Shown: positions 27,115 to 36,268 of the stretch, piece after piece
Layout: every line of letters begins with the position of its first letter
Numbering within the stretch: position 1 is the stretch's first letter
Origin: Galbitalea sp036271875
GTDB lineage: Bacteria; Actinomycetota; Actinomycetes; Actinomycetales; Microbacteriaceae
Reading direction: 5' to 3'
DNA length: 64,000 nt
NCBI GenBank assembly: GCA_036271875.1
Contig: DATAZU010000004.1
Coordinates: 9,452-73,451 of the forward strand
Made by a program: the position numbers and the translations under genes
Notes under the pieces: generated by a model
Databases searched by the model: none
Told to the model about the DNA's origin: nothing
Seen by the model: only the letters and a program-made list of their open reading frames with translations

Positions 27115-27989
27115 ACTATCAGATCGTGACAGCGTCCGTGCGCGGTGGTGAGCTGACCGCCGGCGCCTGGGGCACGAATGCAAGCGATGCGGTTCTCGCT
27201 CTTCACGGAGTCACCGCATCGCACGTCTCGTGGCGAGCGGTCGCCAGGGCCCTCGAAGGTTTGCGGATGGTCGTGGCACCCGACCTGCGCGGACGCGGTG
27301 GATCCCGAGCGCTGCCCGGTCCGTTCGGCATGGCGCAGCATGCCGAGGATGCGGTGCGCCTGCTCGATTCGCGGGGTATCGATCGCGTCGACGTCGTCGG
27401 GCACTCGATGGGAGCTTTCGTCGCGCTGCGATTCGCGACCGACTATCCGGATCGCACCAATGGCATCACGCTCGTCGACGGGGGAGTACCGCTCCAGCTT
27501 CCGCCGGACATCCCGATTGACGAGGTGATGAAGCAGGCCCTCGGTCCCGCGCTCGCACGACTCGAGGTGAGCTATCCGAGTCGCGACGCCTATCGCGACT
27601 TTTGGCGCGTACATCCCGCGTTCGTTGGTGAGTGGAACGACGATGTCGAAGCCTACGTCGACTATGACCTGGTCGGCACCCCGCCCGAGCTTCGTTCGTC
27701 AGCATCCGGTTCGGCGGCCCTCGCGGATTCGATGGAGCAGGGCGCAGGGACCCGGGCTGATGAGCCATGGGCGGCCATCACACGACCAATCACCCTGCTC
27801 ACGGCGCCGCGCGGACTTCTCAATGGCGCCCCGCTGTACGCTCCGGAATACCTGGCCGCCTTCGAGCGAGACCACGCCAACCTCGCCGTGGTTGACGTTG
27901 CGGACGTCAACCACTACTCGATCGTGATGAACCCCAGAGGCGCCGACGCCGTTGCCGCCGCCATCCAACACCCAAAGGAAACCGCATGA
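27111..27989 (+). CDS. Alpha/beta hydrolase
   Basis: 292 residues from the ATG that overlaps the dehydrogenase stop (ATGA). LHGVTASHVSW supplies the oxyanion region, the nucleophile elbow is GHSMGAF, and a late His lies in VADVNHYSIV with an Asp likely upstream. No signal peptide, so cytosolic. Coupled to the 3-hydroxybutyrate dehydrogenase before it and a second hydrolase after it. Substrate cannot be read from the sequence; an ester whose product feeds the dehydrogenase is the simplest guess. Confidence 0.85.
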   Translation: MNYQIVTASVRGGELTAGAWGTNASDAVLALHGVTASHVSWRAVARALEGLRMVVAPDLRGRGGSRALPGPFGMAQHAEDAVRLLDSRGIDRVDVVGHSMGAFVALRFATDYPDRTNGITLVDGGVPLQLPPDIPIDEVMKQALGPALARLEVSYPSRDAYRDFWRVHPAFVGEWNDDVEAYVDYDLVGTPPELRSSASGSAALADSMEQGAGTRADEPWAAITRPITLLTAPRGLLNGAPLYAPEYLAAFERDHANLAVVDVADVNHYSIVMNPRGADAVAAAIQHPKETA

Positions 27990-29029
27990 CCTCAACGCTG
28001 CTCGATGGAATTGTCGCTCACACCGTAAAGACGCCCCGGCTGGACGCCGCGGTGTTCGAACGGCCATCCGAGAAGGCGAGCAAAACCGTCGTGTTCATCC
28101 ACGGCAATGTGTCATCGTCACTGTTCTGGCAGCCGACCATGCTCGCGCTCGATCCGGACATCCGGGCGCTCGCGATCGATCTGCGTGGATTCGGTGACAG
28201 CCAGACGCTCCCCGTCGACGGTACTCGCGGTGTTCGGGACTTCTCGGACGACATCGCGACGGTCATCGCTGAACTCGGTCTCGGTGCCGTCAATCTCGTC
28301 GGCTGGAGCATGGGCGGCGGCGTTGTGCTGCAGTACCTGCTCGACCACCCGGACAAGGTCCTATCGCTCACGCTCGTCTCGCCGGTGTCACCGTACGGTT
28401 TCGGTGCAACGGATGGCGCGGACGGGCACGTGTTGAACGAGGAGAACGCTGGCTCCGGCGGGGGAGGCGGCAACCCGGACTTTGTGGCCGCGCTCAGCAG
28501 CGGTGACACCGGCGACGGACCGACGTCGCCTCGCACGATCTACCGCACCACCTACGTCAAGGATCCGTCGGACGCCGAATTCGAGGATCTCTGGGTCGAG
28601 TCGATGCTCTCAACGAAGACGGGGATCGACAACTATCCGGGAGACGGATCAAGCGCGACCGCCTGGCCCGGGTTTGGTCCGGGCAGGCTCGGCGTCCTCA
28701 ACACGATGGTTCCGCGATACTTCAACGTGTCTGGCATCACGGCGCTCGACGTGAAGCCGCCGATTCTTTGGGTGCACGGTGCCGACGACGTGATCGTTTC
28801 CGACACCTCGCTGTTCGATCTCAACTTTCTCGGACAGCTCGGTGCGGTTCCCGGTTGGCCCGGCGCCGAGACGGCTCCGCCCCAGCCGATGGTCACGCAG
28901 ACCAGGGCAGTCTTTGATGCTTACGGCAACTACCGGGAGGTCGTGTACGAAAACTGCGGCCACTCGGCGCACCTTGAGCACCCGGAGGAATTCCGGCAGG
29001 CGCTGACCGCGCAGCTGAAAGCCAGCTGA
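27986..29029 (+). CDS. Alpha/beta hydrolase, larger cap
   Basis: 347 residues, ATG overlapping the previous stop by 4 bp. FIHGNVSSSLFW, nucleophile elbow GWSMGGG, WVHGADDVI (Asp) and NCGHSAHLEHP (His) form a complete triad. The cap domain is long and includes a Gly-rich loop (about 153-160). Sequence-wise not a close duplicate of the neighbouring hydrolase. No signal peptide. Third gene of the dehydrogenase operon; a lactonase, esterase or hydroxyalkanoate-oligomer hydrolase are all possible. Confidence 0.85.
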   Translation: MTSTLLDGIVAHTVKTPRLDAAVFERPSEKASKTVVFIHGNVSSSLFWQPTMLALDPDIRALAIDLRGFGDSQTLPVDGTRGVRDFSDDIATVIAELGLGAVNLVGWSMGGGVVLQYLLDHPDKVLSLTLVSPVSPYGFGATDGADGHVLNEENAGSGGGGGNPDFVAALSSGDTGDGPTSPRTIYRTTYVKDPSDAEFEDLWVESMLSTKTGIDNYPGDGSSATAWPGFGPGRLGVLNTMVPRYFNVSGITALDVKPPILWVHGADDVIVSDTSLFDLNFLGQLGAVPGWPGAETAPPQPMVTQTRAVFDAYGNYREVVYENCGHSAHLEHPEEFRQALTAQLKAS

Positions 29030-29087
29030 CGTTCGGCCGGATGCTTCCTGAGCCCGTCGACCCGCGGCGCGACGTAGAGTTGATGAC

Positions 29088-30236
29088 GTGCCAGCTGTAA
29101 ATCTCGGTGTCCCGAAAACTCGCGAAGTGCTCGCCCCGCGGCGCAAGTCCCGCCAGATCAAGGTCGGTAAGGTTCTCGTTGGCGGCGACGCGCAGATCAG
29201 CGTCCAGTCGATGTGTACGACGCCGACGACGAACATCAACGCAACGCTCCAGCAGATCGCTGAGTTGACCGCATCCGGCTGCGACATCGTTCGCGTCGCC
29301 GTGCCGAGCCAGGACGACGCGGACGCGCTCCCGATTATCGCGAAGAAGAGCCAGATCCCCGTCATCGCGGACATTCACTTCCAGCCGAAGTATGTGTTTC
29401 AGGCCATTGATGCCGGATGCGCCGGCGTTCGAGTCAACCCGGGAAACATCCGCAAGTTCGACGATCAGGTTGGCGCGATTGCCAAGGCAGCGAAGGATGC
29501 CGGCGTCAGTATCCGGATTGGCGTGAACGCGGGTTCACTCGAGCCGAGCATCATGCAGAAGTACGGAAAGGCGACTCCGGAGGCGCTCGTCGAGAGCGCG
29601 GTCTGGGAGGCCAGCCTCTTCGAGGAACACGACTTCCACGACTTCAAGATCTCGGTCAAGCACAACGATCCGATCGTCATGGTCAAGGCATATCGACTTC
29701 TTGCCGAGCGCGGTGACTGGCCGCTCCATCTCGGGGTGACCGAGGCGGGCCCTGAGTTCCAGGGGACCATCAAGTCGGCAACCGCATTCGGCATCCTGCT
29801 GTCCGAGGGAATCGGCGACACCATTCGCGTCTCGCTCTCTGCGCCGCCGGCCCAGGAGGTCAAGGTTGGCCTGCAGATCCTGCAGTCGCTCAACCTGCGC
29901 GAGCGGAAGCTTGAGATCGTTTCGTGCCCGAGTTGTGGACGCGCACAGGTGGATGTCTACACCCTCGCGAACGATGTCACTGCCGGGCTCGAGGGAATGA
30001 CTGTACCCCTCCGCGTCGCGGTCATGGGATGCGTGGTGAACGGCCCCGGCGAAGCGCGAGAGGCCGATCTCGGCGTCGCAAGCGGCAACGGCAAGGGTCA
30101 GATCTTCGTCAAGGGCGAGGTGATCAAGACGGTTCCAGAGTCCGAAATCGTTGCAACTCTCATTGCGGAAGCCAATCGTCTCGCGGCCGAGATGCCCGCC
30201 GGAGAGCTCGGTTCACCCCAGGTCGTCACGGTTTAG
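29088..30236 (+). CDS. ispG: 4-hydroxy-3-methylbut-2-enyl diphosphate synthase
   Basis: 382 residues, GTG start. Penultimate MEP-pathway enzyme, converting the cyclodiphosphate MEcPP to HMBPP. The iron-sulfur ligands are visible as SCPSCGRAQVD (two Cys) and AVMGCVVNGPGEA (one Cys), followed by the conserved Glu. TIM-barrel part begins with VGGDAQISVQSMCTT. Full length for the actinobacterial form. Same direction as dxr and rseP but probably separately transcribed, since the operon between them has its own promoter. Confidence 0.97.
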   Translation: MPAVNLGVPKTREVLAPRRKSRQIKVGKVLVGGDAQISVQSMCTTPTTNINATLQQIAELTASGCDIVRVAVPSQDDADALPIIAKKSQIPVIADIHFQPKYVFQAIDAGCAGVRVNPGNIRKFDDQVGAIAKAAKDAGVSIRIGVNAGSLEPSIMQKYGKATPEALVESAVWEASLFEEHDFHDFKISVKHNDPIVMVKAYRLLAERGDWPLHLGVTEAGPEFQGTIKSATAFGILLSEGIGDTIRVSLSAPPAQEVKVGLQILQSLNLRERKLEIVSCPSCGRAQVDVYTLANDVTAGLEGMTVPLRVAVMGCVVNGPGEAREADLGVASGNGKGQIFVKGEVIKTVPESEIVATLIAEANRLAAEMPAGELGSPQVVTV

Positions 30237-30290
30237 TCTCAGTTTGAGCGACGCTCGTCCCCTTTCGTAGCGGGCTTCTGAACGGTTTGG

Positions 30291-30313
30291 CCCCAGTTCT
30301 GGGGAGCAGTTTT
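30291..30313 (+). terminator. Candidate terminator after ispG
   Basis: CCCCAG (30291-30296) and CTGGGG (30299-30304) form a compact 6-bp stem, followed within a few bases by TTTT (30310-30313). Lies 55 bp after the ispG stop. The T-run is short, so it is a weak terminator or an operator; related CCCCAG...TGGGG palindromes occur at 34339 and 62069. Confidence 0.5.
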
Positions 30314-30491
30314 GTACCCCGATTGCTCTGGTAAGGGGTCAACAGACTGGTCTACGGTTCAGGTATTCGACGAAGTTGTCGAGTCACGCACCGGCTGGAT
30401 CCGTACCCTGCCCGAAGTGAATATCTGCTCGCTGGGAGCAGAACAAAATGAGCAGTAGTAACCGATGAGTGACCAACTGGGGGAGTTGGTT

Positions 30492-31136
30492 ATGAAGGTT
30501 AAACTGAACCAAAAAGTGGTTGCTCTGGCGGCAGCCGGTCTCGTTCTTCTTTCGGGAGCGACGGTCACGTCGTTGGCGGCGTGGACAGACACCGAGTGGG
30601 TCAACGGCGGAGTCGGTACGACACCTGGCGTTAGCAGTTCGATGTTCGACGTCGAGCAGAACGTCACGAGCGGCACCACCTGGACCAACAACGTCGCGTC
30701 GCCAGGAGGCACGGTCGACTTCGGCACTGTCGCCTCGACACTGACTCCGGGAACTTCCGTTGTCGGCTTCGTTCGTCTTCGCACGATCGTGAACTCGGTC
30801 AGCGGAACGCTGACACTCGCGCCGGCGGCGGGCAACGCCACCGGGACGCTGATGAACGCGCTGACCTATGGCGCGTGGCTGCACCCGACCTCGGGCACCT
30901 GCACGACGACGAACTACAACGGTGCCGGCTTCACGCAACTCGTCCCGGACGGTTCGCCGCTGACGACGACATCAACCGTGCCATTCCCGCTGGACGCTGC
31001 GACGAGCAGCGCTCCCGGTACCGAGCAGACGGTGTGCTTCCGTCTCACTCTCCCGCCGCTGTCGAACCCGGCTGACAAGACCCTCGAAGGTCTGTCTGCG
31101 GATCCGATCTGGCAGTTCAACGCAATCTCGAACTGA
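30492..31136 (+). CDS. SipW-dependent-type surface protein (TasA-like)
   Basis: 214 residues from the ATG at 30492, picked because GGGGGAG lies 7 bp upstream; an earlier ATG at 30465 lacks this. The signal peptide is followed at once by SLAAWTDTEWVNGG, the alternate-type signal region seen in proteins cut by SipW-class signal peptidases. The mature part is a Ser/Thr/Gly-rich beta protein with several Cys, ending without an anchor. Probably a secreted or fibre-forming surface protein. The peptidase gene follows 27 bp later. Confidence 0.8.
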   Translation: MKVKLNQKVVALAAAGLVLLSGATVTSLAAWTDTEWVNGGVGTTPGVSSSMFDVEQNVTSGTTWTNNVASPGGTVDFGTVASTLTPGTSVVGFVRLRTIVNSVSGTLTLAPAAGNATGTLMNALTYGAWLHPTSGTCTTTNYNGAGFTQLVPDGSPLTTTSTVPFPLDAATSSAPGTEQTVCFRLTLPPLSNPADKTLEGLSADPIWQFNAISN

Positions 31137-31163
31137 TCCAGGAAAGCGACAGGCGCGTAAGCC

Positions 31164-31781
31164 ATGAGCACAGCATCCGTACCCATTCCGAACTCCGAGT
31201 CCAATAGCCACCTCGACGCCGCGTCACGGATCCGCGGCGTAGAGCAGAGGACTCGGCCCACGGTCCGCGAGGTGATCAAGCGCTGCTTGATCAGCCTCGC
31301 GGGCCTTCTCGGGGTCATCGCTATCCTGGTGACGATCGCACCGTTCTTCGGGTGGACGGTCGTTCGTCTCGCCACTGGTTCGATGACCCCAACCTTTCCG
31401 ACCGACTCGCTGCTGATCACGCACTCCGTGCCCGCAGCGGATGTCGCGGTCGGTGACATTGTGATGGTGTCGCGTCCGGGCCAGCTCCCGATCACGCACC
31501 GGGTCGTTGCCATGCAGGCAGCGGCAGGCAGTCTCGAGCAGCTCACGCTCAAGGGCGATGCCAACCGTGCCAAGGATCCGGCGCCATACCTGGTGCGCAC
31601 CGTCGGGCTCGTGACTACGGGCGTGACATGGGGAGGTCAGGTCTTCGCGGACCTGCGCTCCACAGCGGGACTTGCCGGACTCACCGTGTTCGCCGCGCTC
31701 GTCGTGCTGTGGGCGTGGTGGCCGTCGTCGCCGAAACGTCGGGCGCACGCGGCCAAGCGTTCAACGCAACCGGATGCCTGA
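31164..31781 (+). CDS. SipW-type (ER-like) signal peptidase I
   Basis: 205 residues. Membrane segments at about 46-66 and 165-185 surround an outer catalytic domain. Catalytic Ser73 sits in TGSMTP and the second motif reads ITHRVV with His112 in place of the Lys of ordinary LepB. This Ser/His pair defines the SipW/ER subgroup. It removes signal peptides from a small set of surface proteins; the genes directly before and two places after have matching cleavage regions. AGGAAAG precedes the ATG. Confidence 0.92.
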   Translation: MSTASVPIPNSESNSHLDAASRIRGVEQRTRPTVREVIKRCLISLAGLLGVIAILVTIAPFFGWTVVRLATGSMTPTFPTDSLLITHSVPAADVAVGDIVMVSRPGQLPITHRVVAMQAAAGSLEQLTLKGDANRAKDPAPYLVRTVGLVTTGVTWGGQVFADLRSTAGLAGLTVFAALVVLWAWWPSSPKRRAHAAKRSTQPDA

Positions 31782-31782
31782 C

Positions 31783-32493
31783 ATGCGAATTCCGCTAAGA
31801 ATCTGGGCAACGTCCGGCTTTGTGGCCGCGACGACCATGTTGGTCGTCGGCGGTGTGCTGGTGGCTTCGGCGTCGTCCGCTTCCGCTGACATCATTTCGA
31901 GCGGTGGCGTTCTCTCGCTCGAGGCGACCCCCGGCACACTTGCCGACGGGTCGATGGCGCCGGGCGACACCGTGTACTGGCCGATTGCGGCGGACCTGAA
32001 CGCGACAAGTTCCGGCGATCTGAGCCTGAAGATCACCTCACTCGGACAGCTCGCATCAAGTGCATCCGGCGTCCGCCTGACTCTCGCACGTTGCGACGAC
32101 GCATGGTCGACGGATGCGATTCCCAGCTGCGATGGTGGCGCCGGAACCGTTATCATCCCGACCACGGCATTCGCTGACATCCCTCCGACCAAGGCGTGGG
32201 ACCTGGGGTCGATGGCTGCGGTATCGCAGTTGCCCATGATGGCCACGATTTCGCTTCCGGCCGCTGTGCCATCAACTCTGCAATCGACGAGCGCGACGAT
32301 GCGATTCGGCTTCACCGCGCTTGGCGACACCGAGAACGCGAGCCCGAGCGATCCGAAGCCGCCCGTTCTTGGACTCACCGGCATCGACCCGACCGGACCA
32401 GCACTTCTGGGTCTGGGGCTGCTCTTGGCGGGACTAACTCTCGGGCGACTCCGAGTGCTCGCTCGGCGCGGTACCGAGAGGAACGTGCAGTGA
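31783..32493 (+). CDS. Cell-wall anchored surface protein (LxxTG-like)
   Basis: 236 residues if the ATG at 31783 is used, 2 bp after the peptidase stop; an ATG at 31774 overlapping it is equally possible. A signal peptide ends near ASASSASA. The middle is a beta-rich domain with two Cys (RCDD...PSCDG). The C-terminus has LGLTG (196-200), a hydrophobic helix and an Arg-rich tail, the layout of a sortase sorting signal although the motif departs from LPxTG. No sortase gene is in the window. Part of the SipW operon. Confidence 0.75.
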   Translation: MRIPLRIWATSGFVAATTMLVVGGVLVASASSASADIISSGGVLSLEATPGTLADGSMAPGDTVYWPIAADLNATSSGDLSLKITSLGQLASSASGVRLTLARCDDAWSTDAIPSCDGGAGTVIIPTTAFADIPPTKAWDLGSMAAVSQLPMMATISLPAAVPSTLQSTSATMRFGFTALGDTENASPSDPKPPVLGLTGIDPTGPALLGLGLLLAGLTLGRLRVLARRGTERNVQ

Positions 32494-34331
32494 TGTTCGC
32501 TCGCATCGTGTCCCGAGTTGTCGCCGCACGCCGCCGCACCAAGGCGATTGCCGCCGCAGTTACCGTAGCTGCCCTCGCGATTGCGGGGCTCGGTATCGCC
32601 CCGTCGCTCGCGGGGTGGACGCGCACCCTGTACGACAACGGTCCGGCGTCGACGCTCAACTGCTCCGCCGGCGCGACCGTCAACACGCAGGCCTCCGGCC
32701 AGCTGATCTCGGGTGAAGTCGCGGGCAACCTGCTCACCAGTGACCTTGCGACCGTCGCGCCGCTGAACGTGAGCAATATCGCCCCAGCAACGGCCAGTTC
32801 GACGACCGGCGCGACGCCGGCAACGGCAATCGGGGGCAGTGCCTGGACCTCGGCACTCAACGTGCAGGCACTCAACTCGATCAACATCACCCCGACGGTT
32901 CAGCTTCCTCTCAACTCGAGCCTGACGGTCGGCACCCAGTACGGTCGCGCGACCTCGGGTGGAATTGCGACGGGTGCTTCCGGCGCGGTCAGCGGAGCAG
33001 GAGACGGCACCGTCAAATTCCAGCCGACCGGATCGGCCACGTCGTTCGGCACGCTCAGCCTTCAGACCGCACTCAGCTCGGCTATCGGCGCGACGCTGGC
33101 ATCGGATGTCTCGCAGCTGAGTAACGCGTCGTTGACGATCGGCGCTCTCGGCTCGATCACGGATGAACAAAACGGGTGCCAAAACCTGTGGCAGGGCATC
33201 CAGAACACGGCGGCGAGTGTCGCAAGGAGTTATGTCCTCGCCGATCTCGATCTGAACCTCACGAGTTCGCTTGTCGGCCAGACAACGACCGCGATCAGTG
33301 CCGCGGTGACCGGGCTGGGCACGACACTCAACGCGCTTGAGCCGTCTGGCAGCATCCTTAACACCGCGGCTGTCGACCCGACAACGCACACGTCACTGAC
33401 CGGCGCGCTGACGTCACTGTTGAATGTCGCCACAATCCTCCCCGGCGTGGGCATCGGCGTTACTGGAGCACCGACCGTCACCGTCGGCGTCACGTTCAAC
33501 CTCGCATCGATCGCGTCTCTGCTCACCGGTCCGATCAGCGCAAACGGAGTGACCATCAACCTCGGCACCGGCGCGATCACCGTGGATCTGGCCCAGTTGC
33601 TCGGCAAGTCCGACCTGAGTGGGTACGGCCCGAACACGTCTCTGCTTTCGCCCGACATCGTCTCGTCGATCGTGTCCGGTGTCACGGGGGACATCGCGAC
33701 GCTCATCAACACGACGGTCAACAACGCCATAAAACAGCTGGTGACCAGTGCGGCCGTGGCCGTCTCGATCTCCACCGACATTGGAGTGAATGCGCTCGGG
33801 CTGAACCTGGATGCGCTCGGCGCCAAGGTGAACATCTCGGGCACTCTCGGTGACTTCGTCGATGAGGCACACAACTCGCCCCCGACGGTGAGCGTCGTGG
33901 TCAAGGTGCTGGGCAGCGCGGGGTTGCTGACGACGATTGCGAACGGCCTGATCACGCCGGTTACCAATCTGCTGACCGCTGGGGTGCTGCCTGCGGTGCT
34001 GCAACTCGTCGACGACCTGGCTCTAAACACCGTGAGCACAAACGCGCTCGCCGACCTGTCAACGACGTTGACGACGCTCGATTCCGGGGCAATTTCGACC
34101 CTCGACACCGCCTTCGGAGCGGTGCTCGGCGTCGTGCAAAGCGCGGTCAGTCTGACCGTCAACGCCCAACCGGACCAGACGGGTGGCGTTGGCACTCCGG
34201 ATGGCTCGGTCGTTGTGCCCGGTCGATACTTCGACAGCGCGCTTGTTCTCGGAGTCCTGAACAACGGGGGAACGCCGGTTCTCGGTCTCTATCTCGGCTC
34301 GTCCTCCGCCGGACCCGTCTCGCTGCGCTGA
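32493..34331 (+). CDS. Choice-of-anchor G family surface protein
   Basis: 612 residues from the ATG at 32493, which overlaps the previous stop and has GAGAGGA upstream. Basic start and hydrophobic helix, then LAGWTRTLYDNG, which mirrors the LAAWTDTEW cleavage region of the first protein in the operon. The long body is rich in Ala, Val, Leu, Thr and Asn and in short repeats such as GVTINLGTGAITVDLAQLLG, typical of the choice-of-anchor G family. No sorting signal or C-terminal membrane helix is seen. Probably secreted and surface-assembled with its operon partners. Confidence 0.8.
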   Translation: MFARIVSRVVAARRRTKAIAAAVTVAALAIAGLGIAPSLAGWTRTLYDNGPASTLNCSAGATVNTQASGQLISGEVAGNLLTSDLATVAPLNVSNIAPATASSTTGATPATAIGGSAWTSALNVQALNSINITPTVQLPLNSSLTVGTQYGRATSGGIATGASGAVSGAGDGTVKFQPTGSATSFGTLSLQTALSSAIGATLASDVSQLSNASLTIGALGSITDEQNGCQNLWQGIQNTAASVARSYVLADLDLNLTSSLVGQTTTAISAAVTGLGTTLNALEPSGSILNTAAVDPTTHTSLTGALTSLLNVATILPGVGIGVTGAPTVTVGVTFNLASIASLLTGPISANGVTINLGTGAITVDLAQLLGKSDLSGYGPNTSLLSPDIVSSIVSGVTGDIATLINTTVNNAIKQLVTSAAVAVSISTDIGVNALGLNLDALGAKVNISGTLGDFVDEAHNSPPTVSVVVKVLGSAGLLTTIANGLITPVTNLLTAGVLPAVLQLVDDLALNTVSTNALADLSTTLTTLDSGAISTLDTAFGAVLGVVQSAVSLTVNAQPDQTGGVGTPDGSVVVPGRYFDSALVLGVLNNGGTPVLGLYLGSSSAGPVSLR

Positions 34332-34338
34332 GGTTCGT

Positions 34339-34356
34339 GCCCCCAGCTATGGGGGC
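34339..34356. repeat. Short palindrome after the surface operon
   Basis: GCCCCCA-GCTA-TGGGGGC is a perfect 7-bp stem with a 4-nt loop, 7 bp after the last surface gene. No T-run follows. It resembles the palindromes at 30291 and 62069 and may be an operator or an mRNA-stabilising hairpin ahead of the stronger terminator at 34424. Confidence 0.55.
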
Positions 34357-34423
34357 TATGCGGAAAACCACCAGCGCGTAGCCTTAACGAACGATTAGCG
34401 GCCCGAACAGTCTGCAAATCCAA

Positions 34424-34465
34424 GAGCCCTGGGGGAGGCAACTTCCCCGGGGCTCGCCCTTTTTT
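34424..34465 (+). terminator. Rho-independent terminator of surface operon
   Basis: GAGCCCTGGGG pairs with CCCCGGGGCTC (one G-T pair) around a short loop, followed by CCC and a run of six T (34460-34465). It closes the SipW operon and separates it from proS, whose start is 13 bp further on. Confidence 0.85.
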
Positions 34466-34477
34466 GGCGCCGGTAGG

Positions 34478-36268
34478 ATGACTTTCGTGTCTTCTCGCCT
34501 CTCCGACCTATTTGTCCGCACCCTCCGCGAAGACCCGGTTGACGCCGAGGTAGCATCCCACCGCCTGCTTGTCCGGGCAGGGTATATCCGTCGTCTTGCC
34601 GCCGGCGTGTTCACCTGGTTGCCGCTTGGGCTCAAGGTGCGCCGCCGGATCGAGGCGATTGTGCGCGAGGAGATGGCCGCCGCCGGCGCCCAGGAGGTGT
34701 TGTTCTCGGCACTCCAGCCCCGGGAAGCATACGAGATCACGGGTCGGTGGGAAGAGTATGGCGACAACATCTTCCGGCTGAAGGACCGCAAGCAGGCCGA
34801 CTACCTGCTCGCGCCCACCCACGAGGAGGCATTCACGCTTCTCGTTAAAGACCTGTACAGCTCGTACAAGGATCTGCCACTCACGATCTTCCAGATCCAG
34901 GACAAGTTCCGCGACGAATCTCGCCCCAGAGCCGGTCTCCTTCGCGGTCGCGAGTTCTCCATGAAGGACGCGTACTCGTTCGACTACACAGACGAGGGTT
35001 TGGATGTGAGCTACCAGAAGCAGCGCGACGCCTACGAGCGCATCTTCCACCGGCTTGGCCTCGAATACGTCGTCGTCCAGGCGGACGCGGGCGCAATGGG
35101 CGGCTCGCGCAGCGAAGAATTCCTGCATCCGACAGCCATAGGCGAGGACACGTTCGTGCGCACGGCTGGTGGGTACGCGGCCAACGTCGAGGCGTTCCAC
35201 ACGGACGCCCCGCCCGCGCGGTCGTACGAGAAGCTCACGCCCGCCGAGGTTCTGCCGACCCCGGACAGCGCGACAATAGCGACCCTGGTGGACGCCGCCA
35301 ATGAGCAGCATCCCCGGCCAGACGGTCGGCCCTGGAGCGCTGCGGACACGTTGAAATGCATCGTCCTTGCGCTCATTCATCTCGACGGCACACGCGAGAT
35401 CGTCGTGGTCGGCATCCCCGGCGACCGTGAGGTCGACATGAAGCGGGCCGAGGTCGCCTTCGCGCCGGCTGAGGTCGATACCGCGACCGAAGCAGACTTT
35501 CTGCGGCTCGAAGCCGACTCGAAGACGCCCAGCCTGATCAAGGGGTATATCGGCCCGTGGACGCCTACCGGACCGATGCTGGGTGAGGACTCGGCCACGG
35601 GCATCCGGTTCCTGACGGACCCTCGCGTCTCCGATGGTTCCGGATGGATCACCGGAGCAAACGAGCATGAGCATCACGTCTTTGGGCTGGTTGCCGGCCG
35701 CGATTTCGGAACGGATGGCACAGTCGAAATCGCGGATGTTCGCGCCGGCGATCCGGCCCCGGATGGCTCGGGTCCGGTGGAGATCGCGCGTGGCATGGAG
35801 ATTGGCCATGTCTTCCAGCTCGGCCGCAAATACGCCGACGCGCTCGGCCTGAAAGTGCTCGATGAGAACGGCAAGCTCGTCACCGTGACCATGGGCTCGT
35901 ACGGACTCGGCGTCACCCGCGTGATGGCGGTCATTGCCGAATCGAACAACGACGACAAGGGGCTGATCTGGCCCGCGAACGTCGCTCCGTTTGATGTGCA
36001 TCTCATCGCAGCTGGTCGAGAGGACGCCGTCTACGGGGTTGCCGAGGCCGTGTACGCCGACCTGACATCCGCCGGATTCGATGTGCTGTACGACGATCGC
36101 CCCAAGGTGTCGCCGGGAGTGAAGTTCGGTGATGCCGAACTCATCGGCGTGCCGGTCATCGTGATCGTCGGACGCGATGCCGCGGAGGGCAGGCTTGAGC
36201 TGTGGGATCGCCGCACGGGGGATCGAACGCCGGTCCCGGTCGCCGATCTTGTTGCGGCACTGCGCTAG
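34478..36268 (+). CDS. proS: Prolyl-tRNA synthetase, bacterial type
   Basis: 596 residues. Class-II synthetase: motif 1 near AGYIRRLAAGVFTWLPLG, motif 2 FRDESRPRAGLLRGREFSMKD region, motif 3 near GSYGLGVTRVM. The YbaK-like editing insertion lies between motifs 2 and 3 (about 225-400), so this is the long bacterial form that clears Ala-tRNA(Pro). C-terminal anticodon domain about 500-596. The start could also be the GTG at 34490. First gene of the proS-nusA-infB block; starts right after the terminator of the surface operon. Confidence 0.97.
   Translation: MTFVSSRLSDLFVRTLREDPVDAEVASHRLLVRAGYIRRLAAGVFTWLPLGLKVRRRIEAIVREEMAAAGAQEVLFSALQPREAYEITGRWEEYGDNIFRLKDRKQADYLLAPTHEEAFTLLVKDLYSSYKDLPLTIFQIQDKFRDESRPRAGLLRGREFSMKDAYSFDYTDEGLDVSYQKQRDAYERIFHRLGLEYVVVQADAGAMGGSRSEEFLHPTAIGEDTFVRTAGGYAANVEAFHTDAPPARSYEKLTPAEVLPTPDSATIATLVDAANEQHPRPDGRPWSAADTLKCIVLALIHLDGTREIVVVGIPGDREVDMKRAEVAFAPAEVDTATEADFLRLEADSKTPSLIKGYIGPWTPTGPMLGEDSATGIRFLTDPRVSDGSGWITGANEHEHHVFGLVAGRDFGTDGTVEIADVRAGDPAPDGSGPVEIARGMEIGHVFQLGRKYADALGLKVLDENGKLVTVTMGSYGLGVTRVMAVIAESNNDDKGLIWPANVAPFDVHLIAAGREDAVYGVAEAVYADLTSAGFDVLYDDRPKVSPGVKFGDAELIGVPVIVIVGRDAAEGRLELWDRRTGDRTPVPVADLVAALR

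Noticed and set aside
31761..33389. Minus-strand open frame of 542 codons
   Set aside because: Antisense to the surface-protein operon, with no ribosome site and no recognisable domain; high GC makes such frames common.
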